Positions 53,698 to 62,466 of a DNA stretch of 64,000 nucleotides are shown one piece after another. A model generated the notes under the pieces. That model saw nothing but the letters and a program-made list of their open reading frames with translations, did not search any database and was not told the origin of the DNA. The stretch covers positions 17,616 through 81,615 of the forward strand of contig NZ_JANFNG010000029.1 of the NCBI RefSeq assembly GCF_024436035.1, written 5' to 3'. Within the stretch, counting starts at the first letter, position 1. Every line of letters starts with the position of its first letter. This DNA comes from Streptomyces humicola. Its GTDB lineage: Bacteria; Actinomycetota; Actinomycetes; Streptomycetales; Streptomycetaceae. The translations under genes and the position numbers were made by a program.

Positions 53698-56463
53698 ATG
53701 AAGAGATCAATGGAGAGATCGAAGAAGAGATCGAAGAAGTTACTGCTGACCGGTGTCGCCAGCCTCGCCCTGCTGTTCGGCGGGGTGGAGAGCGTGGCTC
53801 ACGGCGTCGGGATCGCTGACGCCGCCCACCCCGCGACGGGTGTCGGCTCGTGCACGCTGAAGGGGTACAACCCGGCGACGACCCCCTCGAACGCCAAGGA
53901 CCTGCCACTAGGCAAGCGTCCGATGACGTACAAGCCGGACGACTTCAACTGCTCCGGCGCGAAGTTCGCCGCGCCCGGCGTGGAGTTCGCGAAGTTCCCG
54001 CAGCCCAAGAACTTCAAGATCACCGACAAGACCGTTACGCAGCAGATCGGTGGCCATCAGACGATCATAGGGAAGCCCGCAGCGGCGGTGAACCCGCTGG
54101 CGCCGTACTTCCCGCCGTTCCAGCACTTCGTGATCATCTATCGCGAGAACCACACCTTCGACGACTACCTCGGCGACTGCGCGACCACGATCGCCCCGGA
54201 CTGCAACGGCCAGGTGGAGAGCACCAACCACATCAGCTCCGTTCCGGACCTGCACACCCTGGCCAAGACCTACGCGCTGTCCGACTCGTACAGCACGGGC
54301 GTCCAGCCGCCGTCCGGTCCCAACCACTGGTTCCTGTTCTCGGGGCAGTCCTCGTCCAGCAGCCAGCAGCAGTCCTACCCGTCGACCGGCACCCAGTTCG
54401 ACCGCTTTCTGCAGAGCGACAACGGCCCCACGGACGAGGGCACCAACGCCTGCACTCCTCCGTCCGGCACCAGCAGTGGCACCAGCCCGTACACGTTCAT
54501 CGTGAACGGTGACATCTACTGGATGCTCAACAGTGGCAGCGGCTACTGGAAGAACCCGGCCGACGGCAAGATCGAGGTCCTGCCGCCCAACCGTCCGGGC
54601 ACGTCCGTCCCGGAAGAGCTGCACACCAACGAGTACACCTGCCAGAACCAGAGCATCCCCGACAGCACGGTCGCCAGCGACTACCTGAACTTCGTCAACC
54701 AGTACGGGATGCCGGCCTACAACTACGTCGAGCTATTCAATGACCACCCTGGTACGTACCAGGACATCCCTGGTAACGACACCGCGACGAACAACATCGT
54801 CGACTCGATCATGAGCAACCCGACGTACAAGAACAACACCCTGATCATCGTCACCGAGGACGACACCCAGAACGGCAACAACGGCCCGGACCACGTCAGC
54901 AACACCTACCGCGTGCCGCTGCTCGTCATCGGGAACCCGGCCTACGTCAAGCAGCACTACGTCTCGCACGTGGCGTACACCACGGCCAACGTGCTGGCGG
55001 CTATGGAGCGCACGATGGAGAACGTGCACTCCGGCGTTATCAACCCGAACGACAACCTGGGCTCGTCCACGTTCCCGATGACGACCGCGGACCAGGCCGC
55101 GCTCGGCGACCCGCTGGAGGACTTCTGGGTCCAGGGCGCGACCCCGCTGTCGGCGAGCGCCACGGGGTCCCCGACCACCGGCAACGCCCCACTGACGGAG
55201 AACTTCACCGGCTCGGCCACGGGCGGCACGGCCCCGTACACGTACAGCTGGAACTTCGGTGACGGGTCGACCAGCACGTCGCAGAACCCGAGCCACACCT
55301 ACAGCACCGCGGGCACCTACACCGCGACACTGACCGTCACCGACAGCGCCTCGCCCGCCAACACAGCGACCTCGCAGGTGACGACCACGGTCAGCGCCGT
55401 CGGCAACCCGCTGGCCGCAAGCGCCTCGGCCACCCCGACCTCCGGCCAGGTGCCACTGAACGTCGCCTTCACCGGCACGGCCACCGGCGGCACGCCGGGG
55501 TACACGTACAGCTGGAACTTCGGTGACGGGTCGACCAGCACGTCGCAGAACCCGAGCCACACCTACAGCACCGCGGGCACCTACACCGCGACACTGACCG
55601 TCACCGACAGCGCCTCGCCCGCCAACACGGCATCCTCGACGGTGACCGTCACAGCCGACCCGATTGCCGCGACGCCACCGGGTGCGCCCACCGGCCTGAC
55701 GGGGACCGCAGGGACCGGCCAGGTCTCGCTCAGCTGGACGCCACCGGCCAGCACCGGCGGCGAGAACATCACCTCGTACAAGGTCTACCGCGGGACCTCC
55801 AGCGGCACCGAGTCGCTGCTGACCAGCGGCGGCTGCAGCGGACTGGGCGCGGTGACCTCGTGCACCGACACCGGGCTCACCACCGGGCAGACCTACTACT
55901 ACAGGGTCACCGCGGTGAACGGCGTGGGCGAGGGGGCACAGAGCAACGAGGCGTCCGCCACCCCCACCGGAAGCACCGGCTGCCAGGCGAAGCAGCTGCT
56001 CGGCAACCCCGGCTTCGAGAACGGCAGCTCCAACCCCGCTCCGTGGACCGCGTCCTCCGGCGTGATCAACAACTCCTCCTCCGAGCCGCCGCACTCCGGC
56101 AGCTGGGACGCGTGGCTCGACGGCTACGGGACCACCCACACCGACACCCTGTCGCAGACGGTGACCCTGCCGACGGGCTGCACCTCGGAGCAGCTGAGCT
56201 TCTGGCTGCACGTCGACACGGCGGAGACCTCGACCACGACCGCCTACGACACGCTCGAGGTGCAGGTGCTGAACAGCTCCGGCACGGTGCTGGGCACCCT
56301 GCACACCTACTCCAACCTCGACCACATCACCGGATACGCGCAGCACACCTTCGACCTCTCCCCCTACGCGGGCCAGACGGTCACTCTCAAGTTCACCGGC
56401 GCGGAGGACTACGAGTACCAGACCTCCTTCGTGCTCGACGACACCGCGGTGAACGTGCAGTGA
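53698..56463 (+). CDS. Secreted phosphoesterase (acid phosphatase/phospholipase C superfamily) with PKD, FN3 and C-terminal binding domains
   Basis: 921 residues. ATG 53698 with GGGAG 6 bases upstream. A signal peptide with a run of Lys/Arg precedes [15 protein letters not shown]. The phosphoesterase domain (~100-480) has [17 protein letters not shown] with the nucleophile-bearing [25 protein letters not shown], and [13 protein letters not shown]...DHVSN metal ligands. Two PKD domains (each [20 protein letters not shown]) follow, then FN3 ([20 protein letters not shown]), then the ~150-residue C-terminal domain shared with the left-edge gene. It probably hydrolyses phosphate esters outside the cell. 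Confidence 0.88.
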   Translation: MKRSMERSKKRSKKLLLTGVASLALLFGGVESVAHGVGIADAAHPATGVGSCTLKGYNPATTPSNAKDLPLGKRPMTYKPDDFNCSGAKFAAPGVEFAKFPQPKNFKITDKTVTQQIGGHQTIIGKPAAAVNPLAPYFPPFQHFVIIYRENHTFDDYLGDCATTIAPDCNGQVESTNHISSVPDLHTLAKTYALSDSYSTGVQPPSGPNHWFLFSGQSSSSSQQQSYPSTGTQFDRFLQSDNGPTDEGTNACTPPSGTSSGTSPYTFIVNGDIYWMLNSGSGYWKNPADGKIEVLPPNRPGTSVPEELHTNEYTCQNQSIPDSTVASDYLNFVNQYGMPAYNYVELFNDHPGTYQDIPGNDTATNNIVDSIMSNPTYKNNTLIIVTEDDTQNGNNGPDHVSNTYRVPLLVIGNPAYVKQHYVSHVAYTTANVLAAMERTMENVHSGVINPNDNLGSSTFPMTTADQAALGDPLEDFWVQGATPLSASATGSPTTGNAPLTENFTGSATGGTAPYTYSWNFGDGSTSTSQNPSHTYSTAGTYTATLTVTDSASPANTATSQVTTTVSAVGNPLAASASATPTSGQVPLNVAFTGTATGGTPGYTYSWNFGDGSTSTSQNPSHTYSTAGTYTATLTVTDSASPANTASSTVTVTADPIAATPPGAPTGLTGTAGTGQVSLSWTPPASTGGENITSYKVYRGTSSGTESLLTSGGCSGLGAVTSCTDTGLTTGQTYYYRVTAVNGVGEGAQSNEASATPTGSTGCQAKQLLGNPGFENGSSNPAPWTASSGVINNSSSEPPHSGSWDAWLDGYGTTHTDTLSQTVTLPTGCTSEQLSFWLHVDTAETSTTTAYDTLEVQVLNSSGTVLGTLHTYSNLDHITGYAQHTFDLSPYAGQTVTLKFTGAEDYEYQTSFVLDDTAVNVQ
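55236..55364 (+). repeat. Exact 129-bp direct repeat, PKD copy 1
   Basis: Identical base for base to 55500-55628, offset by 264 bases (88 codons). It encodes the core of the first PKD domain. Confidence 0.9.
55500..55628 (+). repeat. Exact 129-bp direct repeat, PKD copy 2
   Basis: Second identical copy, encoding the core of the second PKD domain. Flanking codons of the two domains differ, so gene conversion or a recent exchange homogenised only the core. Confidence 0.9.
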
Positions 56464-56482
56464 CCAGCGCCACTCGGTAACC

Positions 56483-56511
56483 GGCCCCCGTCCCAGAGCG
56501 GGACGGGGGCC
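56483..56511 (+). terminator. Hairpin terminator after the phosphoesterase
   Basis: GGCCCCCGTCCC pairs perfectly with GGGACGGGGGCC over 12 bp around AGAGC, 19 bases after the stop codon. Confidence 0.85.
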
Positions 56512-56540
56512 CACCTGCTCGCCAGCTAAGGAAGGAACGG

Positions 56541-57503
56541 ATGGACACGACCATCGCAGTGAGGGGCCACGGCATCACCAAGGTCTTCGGTGACGTCGTC
56601 GCGCTCGCCCATGTCGATGTAAGCATCGCGCAGGGTCAGATCCACGGCCTGGTCGGCCCGAACGGTGCCGGAAAGACCACGCTGCTGGGCCTGATGCTGG
56701 GCCTGGCCGTCGCCGACGAGGGGGATCTGGAGATCCTCGGCGCTCCAGTGGGCCGTGGGCTGCTGGCACCTGACGGTGTCTCCGGGTTCGTCGACGGACC
56801 CGGCCTCTACCCCACTCTCACCGCGAAGCAGAACCTCGCGACGCTGGTCTCGCTGCAGCCCGGCGACTCGCTCGCCGGTAATGTCGGCGAGGCTCTGGAG
56901 CAGGTCGGACTCACCGAGGCCGCCGATCAGAAGGTCCGTGGCTTCTCCCTGGGCATGCGCCAACGACTGGGACTGGCCGCGGCGTTGCTGACCAAACCGC
57001 GCCTCCTGGTGCTCGACGAGCCGTCCAACGGCCTGGACCCGGCGGGCAAGAGGCAGGTGCACCAGGTCCTGCGCCGGCTCGCGGCCGAGGGCGTCACGGT
57101 CGTCCTGTCCAGCCATCGGATGGACGATCTGGAGGCGCTGTGTTCCGAGGTCACCATCCTGGCCAAGGGGCGTGTGGTGTTCTCCGGCCCGTTAAAGAAG
57201 CTCACCGATGAGAAGCACGAACTCGACTACCGGCTACGCGCCCTGGATCCGTCCGCCGCGCACGCTGTCGCGGCCGGAACGCCCGGCGTTCGCGTCGTCG
57301 AGGACTTCGACGCCGCGGCGCGACCGGACAACGACGTGATCATCGTACGCGCGCGGACGGCTGCTCTGGACGAACTCCTGGCGCGGATCGTGCGCGCGAA
57401 CATCCCCGTGCGCGAACTCGCGCCCGTCGTCTCGCCGCTGGAAGCAGCCTTTCTCTCCCTGACGGACCAGCTCGCCCTCACCGGGCAGGAGGCCGACCAA
57501 TGA
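56541..57503 (+). CDS. ABC-2 type transporter ATPase
   Basis: 320 residues; AAGGAAGG precedes the ATG. Walker A GPNGAGKTT, a signature degenerate at its first residues (GFSLGMRQRLGLAAALL), Walker B LLVLDEPSNGLDP, and H-loop in VVLSSHRMDDLEALC. The C-terminal ~100 residues are the extension found in drug or lantibiotic-type ABC-2 ATPases. It overlaps the permease gene by 4 bases. The substrate is unknown. Confidence 0.9.
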   Translation: MDTTIAVRGHGITKVFGDVVALAHVDVSIAQGQIHGLVGPNGAGKTTLLGLMLGLAVADEGDLEILGAPVGRGLLAPDGVSGFVDGPGLYPTLTAKQNLATLVSLQPGDSLAGNVGEALEQVGLTEAADQKVRGFSLGMRQRLGLAAALLTKPRLLVLDEPSNGLDPAGKRQVHQVLRRLAAEGVTVVLSSHRMDDLEALCSEVTILAKGRVVFSGPLKKLTDEKHELDYRLRALDPSAAHAVAAGTPGVRVVEDFDAAARPDNDVIIVRARTAALDELLARIVRANIPVRELAPVVSPLEAAFLSLTDQLALTGQEADQ

Positions 57504-58876
57504 CCACGACCCTCACCGACGCCCCCGCCGCCGGGGCCGGGCTGAAGCCCGGGACGGCCGGCAGACGCCCGGTCCCGGTGGTCCGGATCCTGCGGATGGA
57601 GCTGGTCAAGCAGTTCTCCGCCTGGCGGGTGCGCCTGCTGGTGCTGCTGTGCTGGGTCGGTCCAGGCCTGCTGGTGTTCGCGATCGACCAGCAGAGCACC
57701 CTGCCGTCCGATACCCTCTTCGGCCGGTGGATGCACGCCACCGGCTGGGCCGGGTCGTTGGTGGTGCTCGGCGTCGCCGGCACATGGGCCCTGCCGCTGG
57801 TCACGTCCGTGGTCGCCGGCGACGTCTTCGCCTCCGAGGACCGGCTGGGCACCTGGCGCCACCTGATCATCGCCGCCCGCTCGCACCGGCGGATCTTCGC
57901 GGCCAAGGCGATCGCCAGCGTCACCGTGATCGGACTGCTGGTAGCCGGCCTGGCCGTCTCCAGCATGCTCGGCGGACTGCTCGCGGAGGGGAACCAGCCG
58001 CTGGTCGGCCTGGACGGCCACCTGCTCACCGGCGGGGACGCGGCCGGCAAGGTCCTGCTGGCGTGGGTCTGCGTGCTGGCGCCGACGCTCGCCCTGGCCG
58101 CCATCGGGCTGCTCGGGTCGGTGGCCCTGGGCCGATCCCCGATGGGCCTGCTGCTGCCCGTGATCGCCGCCCTCGGGATGCAGACGGCGCAGATGCTGCC
58201 GCTGCCGGTCCCGGTGCGCCTGGCACTGCCCGGTTACGCCTTCATCTCCTGGAACGGCCTGTTCACCGATCCTCAGCAGCTGGGGCCGTTGCTGATCGGT
58301 ATCGGGGTCAGCCTGGTGTGGGCGGTCGTGGCGACGGCACTGGCCTGTCTGCTGTTCCTCCGCCGGGACTTCACCAACCTCAACGACGACGGCGCCGGAC
58401 GCAGGGCGCTGACCTTGGGTGCCCTCCCGCTGGCGGGCGTGCTGGCCGTGACAGTCGGTGTCGTCGCCGTCGGGACCGATGCGGGCGGTTCCGGCATCAT
58501 CCAGGAGAAGGTGCAACGGTCGGTGGCCACGGTGTTCTCCCACCTCTACCGGTTCCAGCAAGCACAGATGCGCCAGCCGGCGGTCACCGCAGCGCACCTG
58601 CAGACCACAGCGGCCTGCGACAAGAGCGAGGGGCTCGGGGCGCAGGCAGGGCCGGGGAACGACTGGCGGTGCACGGTCTCCTGGAACGTCCCTGGCTACA
58701 ACGTCACCGCCCAGGCCATCTACCAGGTGGATGTCACCCCGACCGGGCGCTACATCGCCGACGGGGACGGACCGGTGCAGGTGAACGGGTACTTCCTGAT
58801 CATCAATGCCGGCAAGCCGACGCCCAACCCGCTGTGGCAGTTCGACGGCAACGTCGACCTGATCTCCGGCCACTGA
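57500..58876 (+). CDS. ABC-2 type transporter permease
   Basis: 458 residues. After a Pro/Ala N-terminus the basic stretch VVRILRMELVKQFSAWRVRL leads into about six membrane helices (LLVLLCWVGPGLLVFAI, WALPLVTSVVAGDVFASEDR, and others). Helix 6 ends near GALPLAGVLAVTVGVVAVGT. The last ~130 residues form an extracellular domain with two cysteines (AACDKSEG, WRCTVSWN), unusual for plain ABC-2 permeases and perhaps a ligand-contact domain. Confidence 0.85.
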   Translation: MTTTLTDAPAAGAGLKPGTAGRRPVPVVRILRMELVKQFSAWRVRLLVLLCWVGPGLLVFAIDQQSTLPSDTLFGRWMHATGWAGSLVVLGVAGTWALPLVTSVVAGDVFASEDRLGTWRHLIIAARSHRRIFAAKAIASVTVIGLLVAGLAVSSMLGGLLAEGNQPLVGLDGHLLTGGDAAGKVLLAWVCVLAPTLALAAIGLLGSVALGRSPMGLLLPVIAALGMQTAQMLPLPVPVRLALPGYAFISWNGLFTDPQQLGPLLIGIGVSLVWAVVATALACLLFLRRDFTNLNDDGAGRRALTLGALPLAGVLAVTVGVVAVGTDAGGSGIIQEKVQRSVATVFSHLYRFQQAQMRQPAVTAAHLQTTAACDKSEGLGAQAGPGNDWRCTVSWNVPGYNVTAQAIYQVDVTPTGRYIADGDGPVQVNGYFLIINAGKPTPNPLWQFDGNVDLISGH

Positions 58877-58911
58877 GCTTGACTCTGTCGGGGATCTTGG
58901 AACGGTTGAGG

Positions 58912-59404
58912 TCAACTGCCCAGCGTTCGCCAGGACTTCGACCGGGGGGTGCCGCGCTGGTCCAGGAAGGTCTGGAAGGCGGTCGGTGGCCGTGGTGAGG
59001 GCGGTTCCCCGGCCGATGTCAGGCCGCTGAGGCGTTCGATGTTCACGGCGATGGCCGTGAGTACGTGTTGCAGATGGGCTTTCGGCTGTCCTCGGTAGCG
59101 GCAGTGGCGCATGCCGTGTCCGTGAGCGAACTCGTTGATGGTGCCCTCGACTCCGGAACGCACCGCGTAGCGGACCTTCCAGTCGGGTGTCTGCTGCTCG
59201 GTGCGGACGCGGAGTTGCAGGTCACGGAGTTCTCGCGAGGGAAAGCCCACGGTCCGGGCGCTGTCGGCGGTGGTGGTGCACCGGGTGCGGACCGGGCAGG
59301 GGCGGCACTGGCTCTTGGTGAACCGCGCCACGATCAGTGGGGCGGCGGTGCGCGAGGACGTCGGGTAGGGGCCGTGCCAGCCCTTGCTGACCTGACCCTG
59401 GGGG
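58912..59404 (-). pseudogene. IS1182-family transposase, C-terminal half
   Basis: Minus strand: CRPCPVRTRCTTTADSARTV, LRVRTEQQTPDWKVRYAVRS, GVEGTINEFAHGHGMRHCRY and RGQPKAHLQHVLTAIAVNIE. This is the Cys-rich segment and C-terminal catalytic part with the essential Glu (GVEGTI) of IS1182 transposases. The N-terminal half is missing beyond 59404. The outer end carries GACTCTGTCG (58884-58893), a probable terminal repeat. Confidence 0.8.
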
Positions 59405-60013
59405 CAGGTGACCTCGCCGACCCCTACCGCGACCACCTGCACGCCCGCCGCGCCGCCGCCCCGGCCGTCCCCGTCCTCGAACTCTTCAAGGAAATCAAGG
59501 AGTTGGGGTACACCGGAAGTCTCAACCTGCTCTACCGCTACATCACCCAGGGCCGTGCCGAGGGCGACAAGCCGGTCACCACCCCGCAGCGTTTCGCCCG
59601 CCTCCTGCTCACCCGCCCCGAGAACCTGCGCGACAAGGACACTGCACTACTGCGGGAACTCACCGAGACCTGTCCCGAGATGACCGAACTCGCCCGCGTC
59701 ATCGGCGAGTTCGGTCAGTTACTGACCCCAGCGGAGGGCAACGACGCCAAGCTCACCGACTGGATCACCACGGTCCGCGCCGCCGACCTTCCCCACCTGC
59801 ACTCCTTTGCCAACGGCCTCGAACTCGACCGCGCCGCCGTCGACGCCGGACTCACCCATCCGTACCACAACGGCCGCACCGAGGGCGTCAACACGCGAAC
59901 CAAGCGGATCATGAGGCAGATGCACGGCCGAGCCGGATTCCCCCTGCTCCGCCACCGCACCCTCCTCCAGTGATCACTACGCAGCGCTACCACCGATTAC
60001 GGAACAGAGCCGT
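59405..60013 (+). pseudogene. ISL3-family transposase, C-terminal half
   Basis: Plus strand frame to 59973: DPYRDHLHARRAAAPAVPVL, ELFKEIKELGYTGSLNLLYR, YITQGRA, then LHSFANGLELDRAAVDAGLT and YHNGRTEGVNTRTKRIMRQM, the ISL3 DDE end with catalytic Glu in EGVNTRTK. The start and first catalytic Asp are missing. After the stop, GATTACGGAACAGAGCC (59993-60009) matches an ISL3-type terminal repeat. Confidence 0.82.
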
Positions 60014-60225
60014 TAGATTGACAGACCTGTCGGCGCAGGACCCACCTCGTCAATATCGAGTTCGAAATAGGCGGTGCCGCACCAGCAGGTGCAGCGGGAT
60101 TGCACCCTGAGCCGGGGAACCTGCCGTCGGAGTGCGACCTGAACGGGCTCGTCCAGGTTCAGGACGAGGTCAAGCACGTCGGCTACGGCCGGTTCCGCCT
60201 CGTCCTCGGGCAGGCTCTCAGTCAT
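60013..60225 (-). CDS. Small conserved-looking Cys-rich protein, possibly truncated
   Basis: 70 residues: MTESLPEDEAEPAVADVLDL, VLNLDEPVQVALRRQVPRLR and VQSRCTCWCGTAYFELDIDE. The C-T-C-W-C triplet of cysteines may bind a metal. The start is at 60225; a longer frame adds only low-complexity sequence. It ends exactly where the ISL3 end begins, so the original gene may have been longer. No function is assigned. Confidence 0.5.
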   Translation of the reverse strand: MTESLPEDEAEPAVADVLDLVLNLDEPVQVALRRQVPRLRVQSRCTCWCGTAYFELDIDEVGPAPTGLSI

Positions 60226-60488
60226 GCCGCCACGGTAGCTGACCAGCAGCTTTGGGCTTCGACCAATCCCGGGTCGATCGGGTGCGGTCGAGGCTGTCAC
60301 GTGTCCAGGGTCAAGTCAGTGCTCGCGAAGCAGCCGTCGATCTGCGCACCCGTGCGCATGCGGTCGACGATGTGGGCGATACGAAAACGGCCCCAACTGA
60401 TGTGTGCACGGCTAGAGTTGGGGCGCTGGCGTGCACCGGGGGCGCAGGGGGCGTCTGCGGGGGAGCGCGCTAGGGGGAGGCACAGATC

Positions 60489-61634
60489 GTGCTGCGAATG
60501 AAGTTCATGCGTGCTGTGGCTGCGGGAGCTGCGGCGCTCGCCTTGGTGGGGGGAGCAGCCGGGACCGCTTCGGCCGGTTCCTCGCACACCGTCAAGCGCG
60601 AGTTGTCCGTCCACGTGTCCAAGGTCGCAACGAAGTGGGCCGGGAAAGCCCCGCGGGGGGCGACCAAGGCCAACGCGATGCCCAGCTACACCGACCCGAC
60701 CGGCTGCAACAACCCGTGGTGGTTCCTGCTGCCCAACACATGGGTCCGCACCACCGGCTGCGACACCGAGAGCTACGAAATCGACCTGATCCTGGTCACG
60801 GACGGCGTCCCCGAGCAGGTCGGCGAGGCCACCTTCACCACCCAGAGCGTCACGACCCTCAATACCAGCGGCCTGAACTGGTCGGAGAGCTTCACCGTCT
60901 CCGCGGCGAACCTGTACGGGGAGGCCCAGACCACACCGATCTCCCTGTCGCTGGTGGCCATCGCCAAACCCAACACCGTGTTGACTCAGACCGGGGGGCT
61001 GAGCGGGCCCTTCACGCTCAGCAGTACCAAGCCCGTCAGCGGCACCATCGAGTACTCCTCGAAGGTCAGCAAGATGCAGGCTGTCTGGGACGCCACGCAC
61101 TACATCCTGGCTGGGCCGCCGCCGCCCGGATTCCAGGAACCGATCGATTTGGGCTACGTCGGGCCGGAATGGCGCTGCGATGACCAGTTCTGGAGCAAGG
61201 ACCAGTCGAAGCAGCTCAAGGTGCCCGGGTGCGTCTTCCCCTTCCACGCGGCCATTGACCAGGGCCTCCTGTTCCCCTCGCGGCAGTACGGCCTGCCGGG
61301 GATCAGGCAGAACATCGCCACGGTGCAGCAGGCCGGCGTGCACATCGGACGTCCCGGCTACGGAGTGCCGCTGCACCGCACCACGGAAGCGCAGAGGATT
61401 GCGAACCGCAGGGCGGTGTGCGGCCGTTTGAAGCCCCCGGCGCCGGGGTTGTCGTGCGACGAGTACCCGTTCGCCTCGACCGCGGAGGGCGGTACTTTCT
61501 ATGCGCCGCCGAACCGGGCCATAGCCTGGGTGCCGAGGGCTGAGCAGAACGAGCAGGGCGGGTTCTTGAACGCCCTCTACAGCACGAACCGGATCCTGCC
61601 CGGCGACCCGTTCTATGTGAACGTCTTCGCCTAG
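60489..61634 (+). CDS. Secreted protein with C-terminal NucA/NucB-type DNase domain
   Basis: 381 residues. GTG 60489 has GGGGGAGG 8 bases before. Signal peptide RAVAAGAAALALVGGAAGTA then SAG. A ~230-residue N-terminal domain rich in Ser/Thr and aromatic residues (NNPWWFLLPNTWVRTTGCDT) has no family I know. The last ~90 residues are the NucA/NucB fold: CGRLKPPAPGLSCDEYPFAS then TAEGG, RAIAWVPRAEQNEQGGFLNA and LYSTNRILPGDPFYV. Related enzymes are secreted or sporulation nucleases and toxin tips. Expression ends at a hairpin. Confidence 0.83.
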   Translation: MLRMKFMRAVAAGAAALALVGGAAGTASAGSSHTVKRELSVHVSKVATKWAGKAPRGATKANAMPSYTDPTGCNNPWWFLLPNTWVRTTGCDTESYEIDLILVTDGVPEQVGEATFTTQSVTTLNTSGLNWSESFTVSAANLYGEAQTTPISLSLVAIAKPNTVLTQTGGLSGPFTLSSTKPVSGTIEYSSKVSKMQAVWDATHYILAGPPPPGFQEPIDLGYVGPEWRCDDQFWSKDQSKQLKVPGCVFPFHAAIDQGLLFPSRQYGLPGIRQNIATVQQAGVHIGRPGYGVPLHRTTEAQRIANRRAVCGRLKPPAPGLSCDEYPFASTAEGGTFYAPPNRAIAWVPRAEQNEQGGFLNALYSTNRILPGDPFYVNVFA

Positions 61635-61654
61635 CAGTGCCACCGCGCAGGACC

Positions 61655-61690
61655 GGCGCCCGTTCCCCATGTACCCGGAGAACGGGCGCC
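61655..61690 (+). terminator. Hairpin terminator after the DNase gene
   Basis: GGCGCCCGTTC pairs with GAACGGGCGCC over 11 bp, 20 bases after the stop. Confidence 0.75.
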
Positions 61691-61728
61691 GCGGCATGGC
61701 CCCGCATGAGGGAAGGAAGGGACACGGC

Positions 61729-62211
61729 ATGACATCCCGGGAGAGCCACGAGCTGGAAATCGACACCCCGTGCTACTTCGTGTGGGGCCGGACCTACGAC
61801 GCAGACATCCTCCTCCAGCAGGAATGGAGCGGGGAGGGCCTGTGTGTCTTCCCCGACTCGCGCACCGTGATGGTCCCCACGGAAGTCGAGTACGGCACGG
61901 TGAAGCTGACCCTCGATCGCCGCGGCGAGGAACCCGCGCCGGACCTTGGGGGATGGGACGACGCCTTCGAATTTTCCCTGCTGGCCTCTCCCCGTGCGGA
62001 TCCGGACCCGGCCAGCCCGGATCAGATCCTCATCGCGGCCTGCGACGCGGGCGGCGACTGCTGCGACTTCAACGCCTTGGACTGCCCTGGCGGCCAGGAC
62101 ACGTGGTGGCGGCTGCGCGTGTACCGGCGAGTCAGCGATACCGGCGAGGAGCACCTGATCCAGGCATGGATCGCCGACCAGCAGCCGGTAGCCCGACTCG
62201 GGCACCACTGA
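61729..62211 (+). CDS. Hypothetical acidic protein
   Basis: 160 residues; ATG 61729 is chosen for AAGGAAGGGA upstream. Cytosolic, acidic, with DTPCYFVWGRTYDADILLQQ, LCVFPDSRTVMVPTEVEYGT, ACDAGGDCCDFNALDCPGGQ and a C-terminal WWRLRVYRRVSDTGEEHLIQ. It has five Cys in the middle region. Not recognised. It follows the secreted DNase in the same direction, so an accessory or immunity role could be imagined, but the terminator between them weakens that. Confidence 0.6.
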   Translation: MTSRESHELEIDTPCYFVWGRTYDADILLQQEWSGEGLCVFPDSRTVMVPTEVEYGTVKLTLDRRGEEPAPDLGGWDDAFEFSLLASPRADPDPASPDQILIAACDAGGDCCDFNALDCPGGQDTWWRLRVYRRVSDTGEEHLIQAWIADQQPVARLGHH

Positions 62212-62370
62212 CCACCTGACAGGGTGTCTTCTCCTCATGGTTCGTTGTCCTGACCGTGGGCAACGGACAGAACGTTCATCTGCGCGACCACGTCAACGCG
62301 GGCCGAGCGTCGCGTCGCGACGTTGCTCCACCGATGCTGTCTGGGGGAGCGATCCCAAGCAGGACAGACC

Positions 62371-62466
62371 ATGGGCATCACCTGCGATGCGCAGGGCCGC
62401 GTCTTGCTCCTGAAGGACGAGCGCGCGGAGTGGAAGTTGCCCGGAGGGCGCCTGGAGATCGCCCGT
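62371..62466 (+). pseudogene. Nudix hydrolase N-terminal fragment interrupted by an IS
   Basis: About 31 residues: MGITCDAQGRVLLLKDERAE then WKLPGGRLE. These are the strands leading into the Nudix box (normally LPGGxxExxE). The sequence then enters the IS left repeat at 62461. The rest of the gene is not found on the far side at 63666. Confidence 0.65.

Noticed and set aside
55236..55628. Direct repeats considered as CRISPR
   Set aside because: Only two copies, 129 bp long, within a reading frame and encoding PKD domains.
54733..56514. 593-codon frame on the minus strand
   Set aside because: Antisense of the phosphoesterase; Arg/Gly/Val-rich composition with no recognisable motif.
57227..58915. 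562-codon minus-strand frame
   Set aside because: Antisense of the ABC transporter genes; Gln/His/Asp-rich shadow composition.
60297..61766. 489-codon minus-strand frame
   Set aside because: Antisense of the NucA/NucB protein, which has a signal peptide, motif and good ribosome binding site on the plus strand.
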